64,000 bases of DNA from an uncultured Bacteroidales bacterium (GCA_947169105.1 CAMVOL010000008.1:1-64000), one strand, 5' to 3'. Positions 21,397 to 31,887 are shown, counted from the stretch's first letter. Notes: generated by a model not told the origin, from the sequence alone. Translations and numbers: made by a program.

Positions 21397-23859
21397 ATGT
21401 TTACCATCAGTGAAATAGCAAACTTCCTAACCTGCATCAGCCGGCAACTCCCATTTCCCGACGATGCCGTCAGCGAGCTGCTATTTGACAGCCGGAAATT
21501 GCTGTTGCCCGCCAAAACCCTCTTCTTTGCCATCAAAACCGAGAAGAACGACGGGCACGCCTACATTCCCGAACTCATTCGGAAGGGGGTGCGCAACTTC
21601 GTCGTCACCGAGAATTTCCGGCAGTGGGAAAGTTACGGAGCGTGCAATTTTCTCCGAGTGGACGACAGCGTGGCGGCCTTGCAGAAGGTGGCGGAACGTC
21701 ACCGCAGGCAGTTCGACATCCCAGTCATCGGCATCACCGGCAGCAACGGCAAAACCATCGTCAAAGAGTGGTTGGTGCAGATGCTTTCCGAAGACTACCG
21801 TCTTGTGGCCAGCCCCAACAGCTACAATTCGCAAATTGGTGTTCCCTTCTCTGTCTGGCAGATGGGACCGCAGCACGAAATGGCTATCTTCGAAGCCGGC
21901 ATCTCCCGCCCCAACGAAATGCACCAGCTCGCCGACATCATCCGCCCCACCATCGGCATCCTCACCACCATCGGCAGTGCCCACGCCGAATTTTTCAAGG
22001 ATGAACAAGAAAAATTGGAAGAAAAGGTCCGGTTGTTCAAAGACTGCCCCGTTGTCATCTATTGCAACGACAATTCTTTGATTGACAATATCTTTAAAAG
22101 AAAGGATTTTCAAAATAGAACCCAGCTTTCGTGGGGGACGCAGCCCGATTCTGTTTTCCGCATCACAGAGAAAAAGGTGGAACGGAACCACACGCTCGTT
22201 ACGTTGGACGGCAAGGAGCTGGTCATCCCCTTCGTGGACGACGCCTCCGTGGAGAACGCCCTCCATACGGCGGTGCTGCTGTTCCACTTGGGCTTCACCA
22301 CCCCGGACATCAACCGCAAGCTCGCCCTACTTACGCCCGTTTCCATGCGTATGGAAATCCGTGAGGCCGTCAACCAGTCGGTGGTTATCAACGACACGTA
22401 CAGTCTGGATATCAACTCATTACGAGTGGCACTGGATTTCGTCAAGGCGCAAATCCGCTACGAACGGAAGACCGTCATCCTGTCCGACTTCGCGCAAGTG
22501 GGTGCATTGAGCAACGAAACGTACCGTGAAATCAACGACTTGCTCACCAACAACGGCATCACCAAGCTGATTGCCGTCGGGAGCGAGCTGAAAACTCACC
22601 GCGGCTGCTTCACCCTGCCCGAGCAGTACTTTTTCGGAAGCACGGGTGAGTTGCTGGCCCACCTCGGCAGCATCGACTTCCACGACGAGGTGGTGTTGGT
22701 GAAGGGGGCACGTCACTTCGGTTTCGAGCGGGTGACGGATGCCTTGCAGCTCCGTTCGCACCGTACCATACTGAATGTCAGTCTCCCGGCACTGGTCAAC
22801 AACCTCAACTACTATCGGGGCCTCATTTCGCCGCAGACGAAGGTAGTGGCGATGGTGAAGGCCATGTGTTACGGCCTTGGCGATGTGGAACTGATTAGCG
22901 AGCTGCAGTACCATAACATTGATTATCTGGCAGTTGCCTATACCGATGAAGGAGTTAATCTGAGGAAAAAGAACATCAAGCTACCCATCATTGTGCTGGG
23001 CGCGGAGGGGGAAAGTTTCGAGATGATGATCAGCTACAACCTCGAACCCGAAATTTTCAACTTCTATTCGTTGGGCGAATTTGAAAAGGCGTTATCCCAT
23101 CATCCTGAAATACAGGATTTTAAAATCCATTTGAAGATTGATACGGGGATGCACCGGTTGGGCTTCCGCAAGGAGGACATTCCTGAATTGGTGGCCCGAA
23201 TCCAACAGAATCCGCAGTTGCGGGTGGCCTCTGTCTTTTCGCACTTGGCTGCGGCCGACGACCCGACGGAGGATGCTTTCACGCTTTCACAAATTTCTTA
23301 TTTCAAAGAAGTTGCTGAAGAAATACAGCGCCATTTCGACTATCCGATTTTGCGCCACATTGACAACACGGCGGGGATTTCACGATTCCCGCAGGCCCAT
23401 TTCGATATGGTGCGGTTAGGCATCGGGCTGTACGGCTTCACGTCGGTGCCCGCCGACCGTCCGTATTTGCAGCATGTGGCCACGTTGCGGACGGTCATCA
23501 CGCACGTGCGGACCATCGGGGCAGGCGAGACGGTCGGTTACAACCGCACCTACGCTGCCGACAAGCCGACGAAGGTGGGCATCATCCCGATCGGTTATGC
23601 GGATGGCTTTCCGCCGGAGCTGGGGCGCGGGGTCGGCAGTGTGGTCGTGAAGGGCCGGCGCGTGCCCATCATCGGCAAGGTTTGTATGGACATGACAATG
23701 ATCGACCTGACGGGCACGGACGCGTCCGAAGGGGATGAGGTGGTGGTGTATGGTGCGGGGAACCGCATTGACGACATCGCCGCTTCCATCGGTAAGATTC
23801 CGTACCACTTGCTCACCGCGATTTCGAAGCGGGTACCGCGGACGTACGTGATGGAGTAA
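21397..23859 (+). CDS. murF-alr: Bifunctional MurF ligase / alanine racemase
   Basis: The N-terminal half is MurF, which adds D-Ala-D-Ala to the UDP-MurNAc-tripeptide, with the ATP loop GITGSNGKTIVKEWL near residue 115. The C-terminal half, from about residue 455, is a PLP-dependent alanine racemase. It shows the PLP lysine in VVAMVKAMCYGLG, LKIDTGMHRLGF, MVRLGIGLYGF, VGYNRTY and GKVCMDMTMIDLTG. The fusion supplies D-Ala and uses it in one chain and is common in Bacteroidota. The 820-residue frame starts at the ATG 14 bases after secA; upstream in-frame ATGs lie within secA and are rejected. Confidence 0.95.
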   Translation: MFTISEIANFLTCISRQLPFPDDAVSELLFDSRKLLLPAKTLFFAIKTEKNDGHAYIPELIRKGVRNFVVTENFRQWESYGACNFLRVDDSVAALQKVAERHRRQFDIPVIGITGSNGKTIVKEWLVQMLSEDYRLVASPNSYNSQIGVPFSVWQMGPQHEMAIFEAGISRPNEMHQLADIIRPTIGILTTIGSAHAEFFKDEQEKLEEKVRLFKDCPVVIYCNDNSLIDNIFKRKDFQNRTQLSWGTQPDSVFRITEKKVERNHTLVTLDGKELVIPFVDDASVENALHTAVLLFHLGFTTPDINRKLALLTPVSMRMEIREAVNQSVVINDTYSLDINSLRVALDFVKAQIRYERKTVILSDFAQVGALSNETYREINDLLTNNGITKLIAVGSELKTHRGCFTLPEQYFFGSTGELLAHLGSIDFHDEVVLVKGARHFGFERVTDALQLRSHRTILNVSLPALVNNLNYYRGLISPQTKVVAMVKAMCYGLGDVELISELQYHNIDYLAVAYTDEGVNLRKKNIKLPIIVLGAEGESFEMMISYNLEPEIFNFYSLGEFEKALSHHPEIQDFKIHLKIDTGMHRLGFRKEDIPELVARIQQNPQLRVASVFSHLAAADDPTEDAFTLSQISYFKEVAEEIQRHFDYPILRHIDNTAGISRFPQAHFDMVRLGIGLYGFTSVPADRPYLQHVATLRTVITHVRTIGAGETVGYNRTYAADKPTKVGIIPIGYADGFPPELGRGVGSVVVKGRRVPIIGKVCMDMTMIDLTGTDASEGDEVVVYGAGNRIDDIAASIGKIPYHLLTAISKRVPRTYVME

Positions 23860-23871
23860 ATATCGGAGTCG

Positions 23872-24162
23872 TTATTGATTCTTTTGTTGCAACTCCCTAC
23901 GATTCCGCCCGATATAGGTAAAATACAGGATCAGGTCGGTGGCTACCAGAACGGCATTGAAAACATAGAGCCATATCACAATGTCGTGGCTGTATAGCGC
24001 CTTATGGATGATGCCGAAGATATAGCCCAATATCACTAAAGACATAAAAAACGGACTTTTGCCGATTACCACCTTTGTGCGCAACGATTTGGCGATGGAT
24101 ACCGGCCAGCTGACCGCGAAACAGAGCAGGAAGAGGACTTCCCAGATGCTGAAATCTGCCAT
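23872..24162 (-). CDS. Small three-helix membrane protein, PQ-loop/SemiSWEET-like
   Basis: This 96-residue protein has three predicted membrane helices: IWEVLFLLCFAVSWPVSI, FFMSLVILGYIFGIIHK and IVIWLYVFNAVLVATDLIL. The proline in the first helix (SWP) and the three-helix size resemble a single PQ-loop repeat as in SemiSWEET proteins, so a small-solute transporter is possible; this is inference. The start at 24162 is chosen because the promoter box at 24186-24193 lies between it and the earlier in-frame ATGs. It converges on murF-alr, 12 bases away. Confidence 0.65.
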   Translation of the reverse strand: MADFSIWEVLFLLCFAVSWPVSIAKSLRTKVVIGKSPFFMSLVILGYIFGIIHKALYSHDIVIWLYVFNAVLVATDLILYFTYIGRNRRELQQKNQ

Positions 24163-24185
24163 AGTTCCAATTTGGTTTGAGGGTG

Positions 24186-24193
24186 CAAAAGTA
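24186..24193 (-). promoter_or_regulatory. Promoter -7 box of the PQ-loop-like gene
   Basis: The minus strand reads TACTTTTG (TAnnTTTG). It sets the start of the gene at 24162, because initiation would fall near 24178. Confidence 0.65.
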
Positions 24194-24285
24194 CTCATTT
24201 TCGGCAAGTGACAGAAATCGGCTACTCCCATTTTATCAACAAAAAGAGAGAGGGTAGAGATGCGGAATTATGTCACCCAATCCCA

Positions 24286-27200
24286 TCAGAACGGATAGCC
24301 TATACTGAAATTGAGGCGCAAGCCATCCAGAACCGAAGGCATATTATAGTAGGTTTTGATCGGTCGTGTGAGATCCGGCGTGCCTTCCTTGGTATATTTG
24401 TAGGTCTGATATGGCGCGTGGATGCCGATACCCAGGTCCAGACGGATAACAAGTCCGTCGATGTCGAGGCGGAGTCCCAGACCAGTGCCCAGCGCAATCT
24501 GCTTCATGATATTGGGATTTCCGATAATTCCATCCTGCAAGTCCTCATTTATCCCCATTCTATCGACGAGCAACGCATACTCTTCACTAGTCGTGTAGTC
24601 GGAAACGCTATGCCAGTTCCATACGTTGCCGGCATCGAGGAATACGGCGCCATGAAGTTTCCAAACGATGGGAAAGCGCAGTTCGAAGTTCGCTTCGAGT
24701 TTTATATCCCCGGAATGGAAAAAGTTCTGGTTGTATTTGGTGCTATGGAAATTCCCCGGTCCGTAAGTATATGGAGCCGCCGCCCGCAAACTGTTGGAAC
24801 CGCCGGCATAGAATACTTCGGAGAGCGGAGAGGATTCAAAGGAGGAGTTGCCAAACGGCACATTAGCGCCGGCATACAGACGCGTTGCGATACATACCCG
24901 TTCTGTCAGGTTGAATCGGTTCCACAGTTCGGCCGTCACCTTGACAAACTGGTCGAAGGGCATACGGACAATCTCTTTGTCTTGCTCGCTCCACTTGCGC
25001 CCGAAGATGCAATAGATGGCGTTTGTCAGGTTGCCGGCTTCTTTGACCTCAACGTCAATCATGGTATTGACGGCTCGTTTGGTGCGGTAGTCACTATAGG
25101 TGATTCCATAGCCGATGGAGGGGATGAACTCGTTTCCTGAAAGCAGTTTGAGGAGTTCTGGATGGTCGATCGCTTCTCGAAGCACATCTTGTGACTCGGC
25201 CTTCACTCTGACTATTGAAAGCGAGGCGGGTGTGAAGACATGCGTGACATAACGAGACGAGCGGATGAAATACGAAAAGGCTCCGGAGAGCTTGTGAACA
25301 CCGTATCCGCCTGCTATGTTCTCGTACTTGTATCCTATTCGGTAGCGGGTATCGCCGTCGGGGTTGTTGTTCCCCACCCAGTGCAGATAAGGAAAGACAA
25401 ATGCGGCATCCACACCGAATTTGTAGGTGTTGGTCGTTTTTGGATCTCCCGGCTGTCGTTCGCGCAGCGACCAATAATATGCCCCGTATGCCTTGACCGT
25501 GAATGTTTCTCCCCGTCCCAAAAGATTCTTTATGGAATGGGCAAGGGTAATGTTAGGGCCGAGACTGTTGTTGGAACGATAGGTGACATCCGCCTCCGCC
25601 GATAAATTGTGTATGCGTATGATGGAATCACCCAATGAAGGCGCGAACCGGTTGAGGCGCCATTGCTTGGTGGCCGCCACACCTATGCCGGACTTGGTGA
25701 GCTCGCCTTCAAAGATATTGTCATAATCGCGCTGCGAAAACGCGCGCAGAAAAACATTGCCTGATGGGGTCAGTTTGAAGTCTGCGGATATAAGACTGAG
25801 CAAACCATTGGCTTTATTGACCTCCGGATTGTCGGAGATGGTGGATCCGACCGTGATGCGCATTTTATCATGGAACAGGGATTTGCTGATGGCAATATTC
25901 ATGTCATTGGTCTTGCCGGACGCATGGTTGGTCTGTCCACTGCTGATATCAATATCTATTTTATTCCCTATCTTGGAATTGGCCATCGCGGCATTGATAC
26001 GGCTGTTGATGATGCTGTTCAGGGCATATCCGCTCTTTTGCGCAGCCACATTGCTTTCACCCATATACATTCCGGTGGTGAGCAATACAGCCGCTATGCC
26101 TTCACGGTTGTCTTCATCCAACGAAGCGAGTTCCTGTGTGATGGTTTCGTCATCCGGCGCTTCAAGGAAAAAGCCTATGGCGTTAAGACCTACCGAATCA
26201 AGTACACCCGTTACTCGCACGCCAGTATTGAAAGCCACACGGCGTGTTTCTTCGCCCTCCGATTGCACATCTGCTTTCACCTGTTGCGAAGCAGAGACAT
26301 TCAGCATCGTCTGTCCTAAGGGACCGTTAAAGGTGATGTTACTTCCCGAATCCACATGGAAGGGCATCATCGGATATAAATTGGGCGAATAGCGGACCAA
26401 TCCGTCATCCACATTGATTGTCCCGCCCCAGTTAAGTTCTCCGTCAGTGGTGCTGTACTGTATGTTGACCGTACCATGCGGTTTGACTTGTGCCAGATTC
26501 TTTTTATCTATCGGATAGGTGATATCCGTGGTGGGCAGGATTGTGACATCCACGTCTGCAAGGATACTGTCTATCGGACCAGACACCCGTCCCCGTATGT
26601 CGGTTGCCAAGTCGCCATAGACAGGGAAAGGTCCGTTCTTCTCCAGTTTCACCGGAGAGAAATTATCGGCAGCCAAATCCACATCCAAGAGCATCGTGTT
26701 GAGGTCCAATCCCCCGTTCAAAGCCAGAAAGGATCCATCGGTGCTGTAGATGCGCACATCGTTTAATTTCACATTGTTATGTTCCATTACGATAGGCGTT
26801 TCTCCTAGATTCAACTTCACATCGTAGGGCTTGTATAGGGCACTTATATCCAGCGGCAGCACTTCAGCGGAGAGGTCCATTTCTGCAGGCAGACCGTCTG
26901 CGGTGGCTTTGGCCCGAATGGCACCATCTATGTCAATGTCTTCTAAATGAACGATACTGTTCACTATCTCAAGCGGGATGTCATCCAAACGCACATCGGC
27001 ACGGATGGCATTTTCATACATCTCCGATGGTGAAATTAGGATGTCCGCCGTCCGGTTTCCGAGATCCATTTCATCGTAGATGAGACTGTCCAAGGCAAGA
27101 TGTCCTGTTCCCTTCAGTTCGCGCCCATTTCGTTCCAGATCAAGCTGTAGTGCGGCATCGGTGCAGAGATCACGCACATCCATCACGCCATCGGTAATGC

Positions 27201-29091
27201 TGGTGTTGGCCGTGACCGTGGCGGTGGTCCTGCCTTCCGTCATGTTTACCCGTATCGCCGCCAAAGCAGCGGGCAGGCGCAGCCCCGTACTGTCATCCGC
27301 ATAGTCAATATAGGGGATGGAAGCGTCCAATGTCAGTTCCGATTGTAGGGAATCAGACGTTAGCGACAAAGTCAGCTCATTTATATCCAACCCATTTCGC
27401 TCGATGATGGCCTGAATGGGACTGCCTTCTGTCAGTTGTATATCCGCCTGCAGGTCTGGTATGAGCCGTCGGAGCGTGTCCAGCATCGTCAGGTCTTGTA
27501 GCGAGGTGACGGATTTGACAAACGCCGTGTCTGTGACGAGCCCTAGCAGCGGTTGTACACTATCCACCAGCTGGAGCACCTGCATCGGACTTTGTGCATT
27601 GATGGTAAGCCCCTGTGTTGCTAGATACAACGATGTTGTGGTATCTGTGGTAAAGTCAAGGTTCAGAGAGTCGATATCAAAATTCTCGCCCGCCACGTGT
27701 GCCACCACATGCTTCATCTGTGTATGGTAGTCCACGCTCATCTTTTCTGGGGTCAAAAAGTTTGATACCCAAAACTGGTGCTCCGTTTCGGCCTTCAACC
27801 GTAGGTCGTTGTTCTTCATTGTAACTGGTAAATGCAGGTTGCCGGACACGGTCTTATTTGCCAGTTCGGCGTCGAGAATCAGGCCGGAAGCATTGATCTG
27901 ATTATAGATGCAGTCGGTCAGGTTCATAGACACTTTGCACCTCATTGCGGGTGAATGGGGATCCAGACCCTTTCCCTTCGCATGTATTTCGCCGGCCAAT
28001 TCCACGTGGACACTGTCTTGGATGAAAGGGCTCAGGTTCACTTGCATAACATTCGCCTGCATGTCATACACCTCATCATCAATATCATAGAAACCTTTCA
28101 AGTTCGCCTTATTGCCTTGATAATCGGCAATGCCTGACAAGTCCACCCGCATGGTCTCCAGATTCATCGTCGTGGACTTCAAATTTGCTTTCGCCCCAAA
28201 CTCGTCAGATCGGACATATAGCCGGTTTGACGTGATCGAATCTGTGTTCAGATCCAATCGGGCATCTCCATAAATCGTATCAAATGGCAGGTACAGGTCC
28301 TCGAGCGTAAGCGAAGCATTCCCGATATTCAGGCGGTGTGCATCGTAGATGTTGCCCCCTACATCCGCCAACACATTTGTGGACAGGGTGCGGGCACGCA
28401 AATCCAGCCCCATCGGATTGAGTACGAACTGCACATTGTGCAACTCACCGTCTATCACATCAAAGGCCATTGGTGTGGAGGTGGTGTCCTCGGTATCGTC
28501 CTCGGTGTCACGCAGGGTAATTCCCACGTACGCATCCGACAGCTTCAAGCCGTGCAGCGGGTACTGTCCTTTCGGGATGATGAGCCCCGGACTCTTTACA
28601 TACAGATGCCTTGCGATAACGTCGATGCCTACTGCATCGATCAGCGTGTCAGAGTGGACAGTTGTTTGATCCAGTAGCAATTGATCTACTACAATGGTAC
28701 GGGCCAGAAAATCATCTTTGGGCACACCACTCCCGGGTTTTTTCATACAACCTTGCAGACGCAAGCCATGCACGTAGAGCAACGTATCCTGTCCGCGATG
28801 ACCGATATAGATGCTGTCGATTTCTATGCGTAGCGGCAGGTCGCTTTCGCCCTTATAGGCGCGATAGAGAATCATCGGAGAATGATGGAAGGGGGACAGG
28901 TAGAGGCGTCCCAGATCCACATCCAGGTCGGTTCGCTTATTGACTTCCTCTACGCATTTATGCAGGACAGCCGTGCGTGCTCCGGGCGTCACCAGAATAA
29001 CCGTTACAGTAGTTAACAGGAGCAGCACTACTCCCAAGATGACACCGAGAATGATGCATGGTATTTTCCAAATCAGTCTCTTCCTGCTCAC
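24286..29091 (-). CDS. TamB-like translocation/assembly protein fused to an Omp85 (TamA/TamL-type) beta-barrel
   Basis: Residues 1-35 hold one N-terminal membrane anchor. Residues 40 to about 1145 are an AsmA/TamB-type beta-rich region ending in the DUF490-like C-terminus (NGLLSLISADFKLTPSGNVF, then RDYDNIFEGELTKSGIGV). From about 1160 to 1601 the chain is an Omp85 barrel: HSIKNLLGRGETFTVKAYGA, PFDQFVKVTAELWNRFN, AGANVPFGNSS, VFYAGGSNSLRAAAPYTYGP, SGDIKLEANFELRFPIVWKL, GAVFLDAGNVW, ALGTGLGLRLDIDGLVIRLD, ending in an aromatic residue. No POTRA domain is visible. TamA and TamB normally are separate chains linking outer and inner membranes. The loop-6 motif reads LRA, not the usual RG. The frame is uninterrupted. 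The gene lies downstream of pnp behind a terminator. Confidence 0.85.
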   Translation of the reverse strand: MSRKRLIWKIPCIILGVILGVVLLLLTTVTVILVTPGARTAVLHKCVEEVNKRTDLDVDLGRLYLSPFHHSPMILYRAYKGESDLPLRIEIDSIYIGHRGQDTLLYVHGLRLQGCMKKPGSGVPKDDFLARTIVVDQLLLDQTTVHSDTLIDAVGIDVIARHLYVKSPGLIIPKGQYPLHGLKLSDAYVGITLRDTEDDTEDTTSTPMAFDVIDGELHNVQFVLNPMGLDLRARTLSTNVLADVGGNIYDAHRLNIGNASLTLEDLYLPFDTIYGDARLDLNTDSITSNRLYVRSDEFGAKANLKSTTMNLETMRVDLSGIADYQGNKANLKGFYDIDDEVYDMQANVMQVNLSPFIQDSVHVELAGEIHAKGKGLDPHSPAMRCKVSMNLTDCIYNQINASGLILDAELANKTVSGNLHLPVTMKNNDLRLKAETEHQFWVSNFLTPEKMSVDYHTQMKHVVAHVAGENFDIDSLNLDFTTDTTTSLYLATQGLTINAQSPMQVLQLVDSVQPLLGLVTDTAFVKSVTSLQDLTMLDTLRRLIPDLQADIQLTEGSPIQAIIERNGLDINELTLSLTSDSLQSELTLDASIPYIDYADDSTGLRLPAALAAIRVNMTEGRTTATVTANTSITDGVMDVRDLCTDAALQLDLERNGRELKGTGHLALDSLIYDEMDLGNRTADILISPSEMYENAIRADVRLDDIPLEIVNSIVHLEDIDIDGAIRAKATADGLPAEMDLSAEVLPLDISALYKPYDVKLNLGETPIVMEHNNVKLNDVRIYSTDGSFLALNGGLDLNTMLLDVDLAADNFSPVKLEKNGPFPVYGDLATDIRGRVSGPIDSILADVDVTILPTTDITYPIDKKNLAQVKPHGTVNIQYSTTDGELNWGGTINVDDGLVRYSPNLYPMMPFHVDSGSNITFNGPLGQTMLNVSASQQVKADVQSEGEETRRVAFNTGVRVTGVLDSVGLNAIGFFLEAPDDETITQELASLDEDNREGIAAVLLTTGMYMGESNVAAQKSGYALNSIINSRINAAMANSKIGNKIDIDISSGQTNHASGKTNDMNIAISKSLFHDKMRITVGSTISDNPEVNKANGLLSLISADFKLTPSGNVFLRAFSQRDYDNIFEGELTKSGIGVAATKQWRLNRFAPSLGDSIIRIHNLSAEADVTYRSNNSLGPNITLAHSIKNLLGRGETFTVKAYGAYYWSLRERQPGDPKTTNTYKFGVDAAFVFPYLHWVGNNNPDGDTRYRIGYKYENIAGGYGVHKLSGAFSYFIRSSRYVTHVFTPASLSIVRVKAESQDVLREAIDHPELLKLLSGNEFIPSIGYGITYSDYRTKRAVNTMIDVEVKEAGNLTNAIYCIFGRKWSEQDKEIVRMPFDQFVKVTAELWNRFNLTERVCIATRLYAGANVPFGNSSFESSPLSEVFYAGGSNSLRAAAPYTYGPGNFHSTKYNQNFFHSGDIKLEANFELRFPIVWKLHGAVFLDAGNVWNWHSVSDYTTSEEYALLVDRMGINEDLQDGIIGNPNIMKQIALGTGLGLRLDIDGLVIRLDLGIGIHAPYQTYKYTKEGTPDLTRPIKTYYNMPSVLDGLRLNFSIGYPF

Positions 29092-29144
29092 GGGTTATCT
29101 TTCTCTCCTATAGATTCTTCAGTTGTTAATAGATTCTGTATTTT

Positions 29145-29178
29145 AAAAGAGAGCCACGGCACGCCACGGCTCTCTTTT
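29145..29178 (-). terminator. Terminator between pnp and the TamB-barrel gene
   Basis: An 11-bp stem, AAAAGAGAGCC (29145-29155) with GGCTCTCTTTT (29168-29178), encloses a 12-nt loop. There are T runs on both strands, so it may work in both directions. It lies 31 bases after the pnp stop. Confidence 0.75.
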
Positions 29179-29208
29179 TGAATCAGGTTCATTTAAACGG
29201 ACAGCGCT

Positions 29209-31473
29209 TTATCTGCGTCCGCGGGGTGCGCCGCCGCGCGGGGCTCCGTCGCGACGGGGACCGCCTTCATGGCGCGGGCCGTGGCCGTTACCGTTGCCAT
29301 TGCCGCCTTCTCTGCGGGGCGGACGCGGACGGGCCGCCGGTTCCTTGTAACCTTCGGGCTTCTCCTCAAGCACGCGGTGCGACAGACGCAACTTGCCCTT
29401 GTCGTCAATCTCGATGAGCTTCACCTGGATGTGGTCGCCGACATTGATACCGGATTCTTCCATCGTGTCAAGACGCTTCCAACTGATTTCGGAGATATGG
29501 AGCAGTCCGTCGGTGCCGGGGATGATCTCTACGAAAGCGCCGAAAGGCTGGATGGTCTTCACCACGCCGTCGTAAACCTTGTCGAGTTCCGGCACTTCGG
29601 TGATGCGGTTGATGCGCTCGATGGCAGCGTTGATGTTGTCCAGATTGGGAGCGGCGATGTCAATGATGCCGAAGTCGCCCACCTCCTCGATGTTGATGAC
29701 GGTGTTGGTTTCACGCTGCATCTCCTGGATGACCTTGCCGCCAGGTCCGATGACCGCGCCGATGAAGTCGCGCGGGATCTGAATCTGGACGATGCGCGGG
29801 ACGAACGGACGGTAGTCTTCGCGCGGTTCTGGGATGGCCTCGTGCATCTTGCCCAAGATGTACATACGGCCCTTGCGTGCCTGTTCGAGAGCCTCGGCCA
29901 TCGTTTCGGCGGAGAGACCGTTGATCTTGATGTCCATCTGGCAGGCGGTGATACCGTCGGCGGTACCGCAGACCTTGAAGTCCATGTCGCCGAGGTGGTC
30001 TTCATCACCCAGAATATCGGAAAGGATGGCGTAGTTGCCAGTTTTTTCGTCGGTGATCAAACCCATGGCGATACCGGAAACGGGCTTTTTCATCTTCACG
30101 CCGCAGTCGTACAGGGCGAGGGTGCCGGCACAGACGGTGGCCATGGAGGAACTTCCGTTGGATTCGAGGATGTCGGAAACCAAGCGGACCGTGTAGGGGA
30201 ACGACGGGTCGTCGAACGGGATCATCGGCTTGAGGGCGCGGTGCGCCAGGTTGCCGTGACCGATCTCGCGGCGGCCGGTGCTGCGGATGGGCTTCACCTC
30301 ACCGACGGAGAACGGCGGGAAGTTGTAGTGGAGGATGAAGCGGCTGCTGCCTTCCACGATGGCGCCGTCGATGGTCTGCTCGTCGAGCTTGGTGCCGAGC
30401 GTGCAGGACATCAGCGACTGCGTCTCACCACGGGTGAAGATGGCGGAGCCGTGTGCGGACGGGAGGTAGCCGGTCTCGATCCAGATGGGACGGATCTCGT
30501 CCAACTTACGTCCGTCCAGACGGATACGCTCGTTGAGGATCATATTGCGCATGGCGTGGTACTGCACGTCATGGTAGTAGCGGGCCACCATGTATTTCTT
30601 CTCTTCGCGTTCCTCTTCGGGAATAGTTTCCATAAATTCTTCCAGAACCTTGTCGAAAGCGTCGTTGCGCTCCTGCTTGCCCATGAAAGACTTGGCGATG
30701 GCATAGACCTTGTCGTAGGTCTCCTTGTTGACGCGCTCGCGGAGTTCGTCATCGTTGGTTTCGTGGCAGTATTCGCGTTTCGGGTTGGCCTTCTCCACTT
30801 TTGCGGCGAGGTCGAGCTGCGCCTGGCACTGCACCTTGATGGCGGCGTGGGCGGTGTTGAGGGCCTCCACCATATCGGCTTCGGAGATTTCGTTCATCTC
30901 ACCTTCCACCATCATGATGTTGTCCATGGTGGCGGCGACGATCATGTCGATGTCGGAGTTCTGCATTTCCTCGACGGTGGGGTTGATGACCATTTTGCCG
31001 TCGATGCGGCCGACGCGCACTTCGGAGATGGGGCCGTTCCACGGGATGTTGGAGACGGAGAGTGCGGCGGAGGCGGCGAGGCCTGCGTAAGCGTCAGGCA
31101 GGTTGTTGCGGTCGCCGGAGATGAGGGTCACGAGGACCTGTGTCTCGGCGTGGAAGTTATCGGGGAAGAGGGGGCGGAGGGCGCGGTCAACGAGACGGGC
31201 AATGAGGATCTCGTACTCGGAGGGACGGCCTTCGCGTTTGAAGAAACCGCCGGGGAAGCGTCCCACGGCGCCATATTTCTCCTGATATTCAACCTGTAAT
31301 GGCATAAAATCTGTGTTTTCCACTGCATCTTTCTTGCAGCAGACGGTGGCGAGCAGCATGGTGTCGCCCATTTTTACGACCGCGGAGCCGTCGGCCTGCT
31401 TGGCCAACTTGCCGGTCTCAATGGTGACTTCTCTTCCGTCACCCAATGTAAAAGTCTGACTAATTCCTAACAT
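29209..31473 (-). CDS. pnp: Polyribonucleotide nucleotidyltransferase (PNPase)
   Basis: PNPase degrades RNA 3' to 5' by phosphorolysis. The 754 residues hold two RNase PH-like domains ([20 protein letters not shown] in the first, and [20 protein letters not shown] then [11 protein letters not shown] in the second). A KH domain follows ([16 protein letters not shown]), then an S1 domain ([31 protein letters not shown]). The last 30 residues are an Arg/Gly-rich tail. It follows rpsO on the same strand, the order known in E. coli, with a terminator between them. I see no clear promoter of its own, so read-through from rpsO is likely. Confidence 0.97.
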   Translation of the reverse strand: MLGISQTFTLGDGREVTIETGKLAKQADGSAVVKMGDTMLLATVCCKKDAVENTDFMPLQVEYQEKYGAVGRFPGGFFKREGRPSEYEILIARLVDRALRPLFPDNFHAETQVLVTLISGDRNNLPDAYAGLAASAALSVSNIPWNGPISEVRVGRIDGKMVINPTVEEMQNSDIDMIVAATMDNIMMVEGEMNEISEADMVEALNTAHAAIKVQCQAQLDLAAKVEKANPKREYCHETNDDELRERVNKETYDKVYAIAKSFMGKQERNDAFDKVLEEFMETIPEEEREEKKYMVARYYHDVQYHAMRNMILNERIRLDGRKLDEIRPIWIETGYLPSAHGSAIFTRGETQSLMSCTLGTKLDEQTIDGAIVEGSSRFILHYNFPPFSVGEVKPIRSTGRREIGHGNLAHRALKPMIPFDDPSFPYTVRLVSDILESNGSSSMATVCAGTLALYDCGVKMKKPVSGIAMGLITDEKTGNYAILSDILGDEDHLGDMDFKVCGTADGITACQMDIKINGLSAETMAEALEQARKGRMYILGKMHEAIPEPREDYRPFVPRIVQIQIPRDFIGAVIGPGGKVIQEMQRETNTVINIEEVGDFGIIDIAAPNLDNINAAIERINRITEVPELDKVYDGVVKTIQPFGAFVEIIPGTDGLLHISEISWKRLDTMEESGINVGDHIQVKLIEIDDKGKLRLSHRVLEEKPEGYKEPAARPRPPRREGGNGNGNGHGPRHEGGPRRDGAPRGGAPRGRR

Positions 31474-31576
31474 ATTATATTGTATTATTCTAAATGCCTT
31501 ATACTACAATATGCCCAATGCCTTCCTCCCGTGGGATTCTGGCGATTGAGCAGGTTTGTAATGAAATGATAGTATG

Positions 31577-31605
31577 AAAAAAAGGCAATTTGTGAATTGC
31601 CTTTT
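31577..31605 (-). terminator. Terminator/attenuator between rpsO and pnp
   Basis: On the minus strand AAAAGGCAATT and AATTGCCTTTT form an 11-bp stem with a 4-nt loop, then a T run (31577-31583). It lies 13 bases after the rpsO stop. Confidence 0.85.
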
Positions 31606-31617
31606 CTAGCCAAATGA

Positions 31618-31887
31618 TTATTTTCTTAAACCAAGTTTCTTGACGATTGCTCTGTATCTTTCAATGTCCTGCTCCTTGAGGTAGGCAAGCATTTTTCTTC
31701 TTTTGCCGACCAGAGCCATCAGAGAACGCTTGGTGCTTAAGTCTTTATGGTTTTCTTTCACGTGTTCGGTAAGGTGCTTGATCCGGTACGTGAAAAGAGC
31801 GATCTGGCTTTCCGGAGAACCGGTATCGGTAGCGGAAGCGCCGTTTTGTGCGAAGATTTCCTTCTTTACTTCAGATGTTAAGTACAT
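31618..31887 (-). CDS. rpsO: 30S ribosomal protein S15
   Basis: The 89-residue protein binds the 16S rRNA central domain early in assembly. It has the family pattern GSPESQIALFTYRIKHLTEH, LSTKRSLMALVGKRRKMLAY and a basic C-terminus ending KKLGLRK. It is transcribed from a TATTTTTG box 49 bases upstream. A strong terminator separates it from pnp, so only part of transcription is expected to continue. Confidence 0.98.
   Translation of the reverse strand: MYLTSEVKKEIFAQNGASATDTGSPESQIALFTYRIKHLTEHVKENHKDLSTKRSLMALVGKRRKMLAYLKEQDIERYRAIVKKLGLRK

Noticed and set aside
29269..31299. Long plus-strand open frame (676 codons) opposite pnp
   Set aside because: It mirrors the codon pattern of pnp, has no recognisable domain or promoter, and its composition (His/Val/Asp/Gly-rich) is typical of a frame opposite a real gene.
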